Assembly (NCBI GenBank): GCA_023145615.1 | Contig: JAGLDK010000065.1 | Span: forward strand, 1-35,219 | DNA: 35,219 nucleotides | Reading direction: 5' to 3' | From: Ichthyobacteriaceae bacterium | GTDB taxonomy: Bacteria > Bacteroidota > Bacteroidia > Flavobacteriales > JADGDT01 | In this document: positions 29,659 to 35,219 of the stretch, piece after piece | How positions within the stretch are numbered: position 1 is the stretch's first letter | Layout: each line of letters starts with the position of its first letter | Notes under the pieces: model-generated | What the model was told of the DNA's origin: nothing | What the model saw: the letters and a program-made list of their open reading frames with translations, nothing else | The model's database searches: none | Position numbers and translations under genes: made by a program

Positions 29659-29973
29659 AACTTTTGATTTATAGGTTAATAAAAAACACTAGAACTTACA
29701 TATTGTAACCTCTAATACTTCTAAGGTAGTAAAAAAAGATTACAATACTAAGTATTTAGTTATTAATATGTTGTACGTCATATTAACCTGATACTACACA
29801 CGTGTAAGTATCTGCAAACTAGATAATTACAATTGCAATCTCAATAAACACAACAGTTACAATCTAAAACACTCACTATTAAATTAACAAATATTCATAA
29901 GTTATTAAAAAATAAAATCACATTTAAAAACATATGCTTCAACATATTAACTTTAAAAATATAGTTAATTTAA

Positions 29974-30561
29974 TTATAGATTTAACTTTATATGCTCTTT
30001 CGAAAACTCTATTATCTCAGGAAAAAACTCATCAAAATCATTACTAAAATCGTTATAGTATTCTTCTAAATCTTCAACCGAATACTCTAAATTATCGGCA
30101 TATTTACTCCTATTAGATATACCTTTTAAATAACGAGTTAAATCATCTAAGTTTTTATAATTATAAAGCCAATTACCTTCTTTCATAAATTTAAATGCAT
30201 ACTGAAAATTAGCAGGCAGTATATTTATATTGTCTTCTAAAATAGAATACACATTATTTGTATAATCTAATAAATCAGTATCATGATACTTACTCCATTT
30301 TACCGCCAGTATATGATCGAAAAACATATCGTTAATAACAAAACGGTATTTATTGTATTTTGGATTTATACGATATACACTTTTTTTAAAAACCGGATGC
30401 TTATCGGTAAACTCATCTATTTTACGATGTAAAATTATACCCTCTTTTATTTCTGACGAAAAATTGTGCATAGCTTTTCCTTTTACAAAATCGCCTATAA
30501 AATTACCGATTAAAATACCTGGATTATTGAATGATAAATACGAATGTGCCAAAAAATTCAT
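29974..30561 (-). CDS. Acyl carrier protein phosphodiesterase family (DUF479/AcpH-like)
   Basis: MNFLAHSYLSFNNPGILIGNFIGDFVKG, GIILHRKIDEFTDKHPVFKKS, DMFFDHILAVKW. Confidence 0.9.
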   Translation of the reverse strand: MNFLAHSYLSFNNPGILIGNFIGDFVKGKAMHNFSSEIKEGIILHRKIDEFTDKHPVFKKSVYRINPKYNKYRFVINDMFFDHILAVKWSKYHDTDLLDYTNNVYSILEDNINILPANFQYAFKFMKEGNWLYNYKNLDDLTRYLKGISNRSKYADNLEYSVEDLEEYYNDFSNDFDEFFPEIIEFSKEHIKLNL

Positions 30562-30696
30562 TTGTTTTATTATTTTACAAGTTTAAAAATAAGTAAATGC
30601 ATTTATTAGTTTAATATAAGAGTAGTATTTATAGCTTTAGCAGACATTAGTAGAATACTAGTATAATAACTATTAGTAAGTTAAACACCGCTAAAA

Positions 30697-32886
30697 TTAT
30701 CTTTTAGCAGCATTTACCAACTCTAATCTATCTAAATTTACAATGGTTGTAAAACTTCCGTAATTTAAAGTTGCTTTTTTCCTTTCAATTCTTTCAATAG
30801 TTCCATAAGATACACTTCCGGTTATTCGGGCTGTATCACCAATTTTAAGAGTGTATTTAGGTTTTGGCGGATTTATAGCTTCTGCTTTTTTCTTTTCAAT
30901 TTTCTTTTCTCTAATTACTGCTATTTTTTCTTCCATTTCCTTAGCTACTTCCTCTTTCTTTTTTACAATAGCTACTTGCTTTTTCTTCGATTCTTTATTT
31001 ACCTTTAGTTGATCTCTTTTCTTTGCATTTTCCATTTCTGCAATTTTCAACGTTTCGGTAAATAATTTTTTCTTATTAGGTTTCTGAAAATACTCATCAA
31101 TTATTGAACCTAATTTTTTACCAAGAGTAATTGTTTTTGCTTGAGTATCGAATTGTTCCTGATAATTTTCGAGTTTATCGGCAATTTTACCACTTATGCT
31201 TTCGTACTTTTTTATTTTCTCGCTTGCTTCAATTTCTTTCGATACAAGACTATTGTTAGTAGTTTCCATTTTCGAACGCTCTTTCTGCAATTTGGCTATG
31301 GTTTTATCAAGCCTAACATTTTCGGTATTTACCTTTTTCTTTGCTCTGTTTATCAACCTAAATGGAATGCCATTTTTTTGAGCAACCTCGAATGTAAAAG
31401 AACTACCAGCCTGACCAACATGTAGCTTAAATAGTGGCTCTAAAGTTTTTTCGTTAAAAAGCATATTGGCGTTTATTGCCTCAGGCATTTCCTCAACCAA
31501 CACCTTTATATTTGTATAATGCGTGGTTATAACTCCGTAAGCACCTTTTTCGTAAAACTCCTCTAAAAACACCTCGGCCAAAGCTCCACCAAGCTCAGGA
31601 TCGGAACCTGTACCAAATTCATCAATTAAAAACAGAGTATTTTTATCTACATTTCTCAAAAAATGATTCATGTTTTTTAATCTGTACGAATAAGTACTTA
31701 AATGATTTTCTATTGATTGATTATCTCCTATATCAGTTAAAATTTTATCGAAAAAGCACATTGTTGATTTTTCATCAATAGGAACTAAAATTCCACTTTG
31801 CAACATTACTTGTATTAAACCCAATGTTTTTAAGGTGATACTTTTACCACCAGCATTTGGTCCGGAAACAACTATAATTCTTTGGTTTTCAGTTAATTTT
31901 ATACTCTGAGGAATGGTTTCGGATTTCGATGCTTTATTATTCAGAAATAAAATAGGGTGATAAGCATCAATCAATTCCATTTTTTTATCGGAATTAATTT
32001 TAGGCAAACAAGCATTTATTTCTTTTGCATAAACCGATTTCGATCGTAATACATCAAGCTTAACTAATAACACTAAATAGTTATTTAAAAGCTCTTTATG
32101 TGGACGTAGTAAATTGGTTAACAGCTTAAGTATTCTAACAACTTCTTTCTTTTCCTCGTATTGTAACGACGCTAATTCTCGGGTAAGATTAAGCACACTG
32201 TTGGGCTCAATAAAAACAATACTACCCGAACGTGATGATCCCATTAAATTACCATCAACTTTTTTTCGAAACTCGGCTTTTACAGCTAGCACCCTTTTAT
32301 TTTCAATAACCGACTCTCTAATATCATCTAAATATCCCGACTGTGAATATCGAGATAAGGCATGCTGAAAATTTTTATCAATGTTTTTTCTAACCTCTCC
32401 CATGCTTTTTCTAATACCATGCAGGGTTGTTGTTGCATTATCTTTTAACTCTCCAAACCTGTTGAATACTGTAAAAATAGCTTCCGTAATTTCTTTAGTA
32501 AAAATTACATTTTCGGAAAGTAATTTTAAGCTTGGATAATGATCTTTAAATTTTTCTAAAAACTTAATTAAATCGTTTACTGTTTCAGAAACAGAAGCAA
32601 TATTTAAATACGATTTTTCTTCTAAAAAAGTATTTTCAATACCTAATAATTTTATGTCGTTGGTAATATCCTCAAAATCATGATTAGGAATACGATTTTC
32701 GGTAGAGTATGATTTTAAATATTCATCAACTTGCTTTAACTCTATCTCTAGTTCTTCAATATCTAAAAAAGTAGTTATTTCTCTTGAAGCATTTTTACCC
32801 AATATCGAATGACATCTACTTTCTATTTGAGATATAATTTGATCAAATTCAAGATCTTTCAGAGTTTCTTTAGATATTTTTTTCAT
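30697..32886 (-). CDS. mutS2: MutS2 family ATPase lacking the C-terminal Smr domain
   Basis: Walker A VSGPNAGGKSITLKTLGL, LIDEFGTGSDPELGGALAEVFLEEF; protein ends after a KOW-like segment (IGDTARITGSVSYGTIERIERKKATLNYG). Confidence 0.9.
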   Translation of the reverse strand: MKKISKETLKDLEFDQIISQIESRCHSILGKNASREITTFLDIEELEIELKQVDEYLKSYSTENRIPNHDFEDITNDIKLLGIENTFLEEKSYLNIASVSETVNDLIKFLEKFKDHYPSLKLLSENVIFTKEITEAIFTVFNRFGELKDNATTTLHGIRKSMGEVRKNIDKNFQHALSRYSQSGYLDDIRESVIENKRVLAVKAEFRKKVDGNLMGSSRSGSIVFIEPNSVLNLTRELASLQYEEKKEVVRILKLLTNLLRPHKELLNNYLVLLVKLDVLRSKSVYAKEINACLPKINSDKKMELIDAYHPILFLNNKASKSETIPQSIKLTENQRIIVVSGPNAGGKSITLKTLGLIQVMLQSGILVPIDEKSTMCFFDKILTDIGDNQSIENHLSTYSYRLKNMNHFLRNVDKNTLFLIDEFGTGSDPELGGALAEVFLEEFYEKGAYGVITTHYTNIKVLVEEMPEAINANMLFNEKTLEPLFKLHVGQAGSSFTFEVAQKNGIPFRLINRAKKKVNTENVRLDKTIAKLQKERSKMETTNNSLVSKEIEASEKIKKYESISGKIADKLENYQEQFDTQAKTITLGKKLGSIIDEYFQKPNKKKLFTETLKIAEMENAKKRDQLKVNKESKKKQVAIVKKKEEVAKEMEEKIAVIREKKIEKKKAEAINPPKPKYTLKIGDTARITGSVSYGTIERIERKKATLNYGSFTTIVNLDRLELVNAAKR

Positions 32887-32910
32887 ATATAGCTACTTGT
32901 TAATTTCATG

Positions 32911-32918
32911 CAAATTTA
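32911..32918 (-). promoter_or_regulatory. Candidate -7 element upstream of mutS2
   Basis: Minus-strand TAAATTTG 24 nt before the start codon. Confidence 0.4.
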
Positions 32919-32980
32919 GTGTTTCTTTTTTATTTTAAATAACCAATAATTTATGGTTATTTAACTACACCATAAACCAT

Positions 32981-33020
32981 AAAAAAAGCCCATACAAAAA
33001 TATGTATGAGCTTTTTTTAT
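32981..33020 (-). terminator. Terminator of the 33062-35219 gene
   Basis: Minus-strand aaaaaaagctcataca-loop-tgtatgggcttttttt with one G.U pair specific to minus-strand RNA. Confidence 0.78.
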
Positions 33021-33061
33021 TTGATTCTAAGTTATAAAATAGTTTTGAGTTTCAATAAAAA

Positions 33062-35219
33062 CTATTCAATAATTATACTTTTTGTAAAATATAAATCTCC
33101 TGTTTTAATCTTTAAAAAATATACACCTTCCGAAATCTTAGTATCTAAATTAAGAGTTAATCCGTGGTTATATTTTAAGTTTTCAGCACTATAAACAAGC
33201 TTACCCGATGTAGAGTAGATGTATGCGTTTATAATCTGTCCTTGATTAATATTATCGGAATGAATACTTACCGAACCATCAGTTACAGGATTAGGATAAA
33301 TATTTATATTAGAATTTTCTATATCATCTGTTGACAATCCACCTTTTTTTCCAAATCGGATAATTAAAGTTGGTGCTGGTGTTCCATTTTTTTCAGCTCC
33401 ATCGGCAGATGTTATAGTAGTTCTAGCATACTGACTATTGTTAACATCATTAGTACTTAAACGTAGTAATGCAAACTTACCCTCTGCTAATTCTTTATAT
33501 TGATTATTTAAATATTTAACAAGATTTAATTCTCCAGCAGACGAAGTATTTTGTATACCAAGTGCTGTTGTTTTATTTGCAAAATCTTCTTGTATTACAA
33601 AACTGTTATCATCGCCAGTAAAATCACCAGCATATCCATCGGTTACAAGAGTATTTCCTTTTTCACGAGCATCTAAACCAAATAGGTTTAATTTACCTGT
33701 ATCTGAAGAAGCATTTGTTTCGATATTAACCGAAAATTTAGCTTCAATAACAACCATTCCTTCAGGTGCTTCTGGCAAAAGAAAAGGAAAAACTGCCGAC
33801 ATTTGCTCTCCTGTTTTTGTATAACTTCCACCAGCAATTATGTTATCTCTGTTATTAGGATCAACGTAACTAAATAATGGAGAATAAACAGCCCCATCTA
33901 ATTTTGATGCAACTATAGTTTGTATTGAAGCATCAGCAATAACATTAAGGTTAAAACTTTCAACCGCATCGCTTACTCCGTTATTTGCTACAACAGTAAT
34001 ATTATACAATCCAGCTCTATAAAGCTCTGGAGAAAATTCTAAAGTTCCAGTATTATCTCCATTATCTTTAAAAACACCAAAATCAGGTAAATTCTGTACC
34101 GAAAAACTAATATCACTATTAGCTGTATTTTTTGCTGAAAATCCCACTTTCAACGTAGTTTCTTCTTGCATTTCCTTATTTTCTATTGGAGTAATAATTG
34201 CAGGATCGGCATCTTCAATACCTTTAACTACAACTTCTCCAGCATCTGGTACTGCATTTACTAACACATAATTACTACCTTCATGAGAAATCATATCAGC
34301 ATCAATACTCTTTCCGTTTTGAGTTGCCGAAACATTAACCCATGTATTACTTACTCTTAATTTTACAGTTAAAGCCTGGTTATAAACCGAATTTAACATT
34401 TCATCAGTTAAATTAAATTTTATTTCTGAAGACTTAACATCTGTAACATTAAGTTTATGTGTTGCGTATGATTGAGAGTACATAGCTACACTTGTATATC
34501 CACCAACCCAAAAATCAGCATTTTTAAGCTCCTGAAGTAATGCCTTAGCACCATCTTTATCGGCTTGAGTATGTAAACTATGAAAGTGTGTACTACCCCA
34601 ACCTCTGTAATAATTACTATTATATAATGTAGAAGTTTTATTAAGTAAAGCAGGTAAGTAAGTTTGTGGTGCTTTTACTATATGTGGACTTGATACAGAA
34701 TTTACATTTAAATAATTAACCGTATTAGCATTATTTAAAACACCCTTAGTACCACGTATTGATATAAATTGTTTACGAGCCTCAGCATCGTTACCTTCAC
34801 CAAAAGGATAAGCATAAGTTAAACACTTGCCTTTAGTAATTTCAGCATTAATTTTATTTTGAGTAGCTTGTAAACGTGCTAAATAATCAGCATCCGTTGG
34901 GTTTGATTCTCCGTCAGGAATAGCAGTTGTAGAATACCAGTTTCTATCGTCATGCCCCTGTACTTCGTTACCCAAAGCTTGAAGTTCTACAAACGTAGCC
35001 CAATCTTTTACATTGTATTTATCTTCAGCCTCAGTAATTACAAACCAAGTAAAACCGAAATCAAATTCTTCCTGCATATTTTTCCAAAAAGGAATATCAA
35101 CAACAGGGTTATCGTCAATAGTAACTGTAAAAGCCGATAATTTATCGTTTTTCCACAAACTAACATCAGCATCACCATGATTAGCCGGCCATTGCTTGTC
35201 TTTTACTTCAAATCTTGGA
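33062..35219 (-). CDS. Polysaccharide-deacetylase-like T9SS surface protein with Ig-like and DNRLRE-like modules; 5' end outside window
   Basis: Frame stays open to the window edge (PRFEVKDKQWPANHGDADVSLWKNDKLSAFTVTIDDN...); the listed start at 35158 is an internal TTG. C-terminus INIYPNPVTDGSVSIHS...ISEGVYFLKIKTGDLYFTKSIIIE. Confidence 0.82.
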   Translation of the reverse strand, partial: PRFEVKDKQWPANHGDADVSLWKNDKLSAFTVTIDDNPVVDIPFWKNMQEEFDFGFTWFVITEAEDKYNVKDWATFVELQALGNEVQGHDDRNWYSTTAIPDGESNPTDADYLARLQATQNKINAEITKGKCLTYAYPFGEGNDAEARKQFISIRGTKGVLNNANTVNYLNVNSVSSPHIVKAPQTYLPALLNKTSTLYNSNYYRGWGSTHFHSLHTQADKDGAKALLQELKNADFWVGGYTSVAMYSQSYATHKLNVTDVKSSEIKFNLTDEMLNSVYNQALTVKLRVSNTWVNVSATQNGKSIDADMISHEGSNYVLVNAVPDAGEVVVKGIEDADPAIITPIENKEMQEETTLKVGFSAKNTANSDISFSVQNLPDFGVFKDNGDNTGTLEFSPELYRAGLYNITVVANNGVSDAVESFNLNVIADASIQTIVASKLDGAVYSPLFSYVDPNNRDNIIAGGSYTKTGEQMSAVFPFLLPEAPEGMVVIEAKFSVNIETNASSDTGKLNLFGLDAREKGNTLVTDGYAGDFTGDDNSFVIQEDFANKTTALGIQNTSSAGELNLVKYLNNQYKELAEGKFALLRLSTNDVNNSQYARTTITSADGAEKNGTPAPTLIIRFGKKGGLSTDDIENSNINIYPNPVTDGSVSIHSDNINQGQIINAYIYSTSGKLVYSAENLKYNHGLTLNLDTKISEGVYFLKIKTGDLYFTKSIIIE

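Noticed and set aside
31141-32368. Plus-strand ORFs antisense to mutS2
   Set aside because: Fully inside a well-supported conserved gene; no domain support.
32951-32982. 8-bp inverted repeat ttatggtt/aaccataa before the MutS2-side terminator
   Set aside because: Too short and spaced by 16 nt; adjacent real terminator explains local structure.
35156-35158. TTG start listed for the ORF 33062-35158
   Set aside because: The frame stays open to the window edge with protein-like sequence, so this is an internal Leu codon and the gene is truncated.

Overview
This is an AT-rich Bacteroidota-type chromosomal window. Support for that assignment: type IX secretion (T9SS) C-terminal sorting domains, TAnnTTTG promoter-like motifs, lipoprotein signals and many outer-membrane beta-barrels. 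I see no rRNA, tRNA, CRISPR array, phage or transposon. Recognisable genes, left to right: 3' end of nadC; a BspA-like LRR lipoprotein; a large parallel-beta-helix T9SS protein; a barrel with a Cys-rich tail; a 3D-domain protein; a lipid/phosphate run (DAG-kinase-like, UbiB/ABC1 kinase, APP1-type phosphatidate phosphatase, Pit transporter with PhoU-like tail); a NamZ/DUF1343 muramidase; a four-gene surface locus (Asn/Asp-rich lipoprotein-barrel, Tyr-rich lipoprotein, two separate YjbH-like barrels); DUF3109; dgt; a YgjV-like protein; prmC; a half-size TSUP permease coupled to a peptidase-like/TolB-propeller/BamA-like protein; an AcpH/DUF479 protein; a Smr-less MutS2; and a polysaccharide-deacetylase-like T9SS protein running off the right edge. 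The most interesting items are: (1) the surface locus at about 15.06-19.82 kb with a naturally split YjbH pair and two odd low-complexity lipoproteins; (2) an unlisted 35-aa membrane-protein ORF followed by a terminator at 29551-29658; (3) the PA/DAG interconversion genes beside a phosphate transporter; (4) a perfect 17-bp inverted repeat in the divergent region before prmC. All functional proposals are inferences from sequence reading only.
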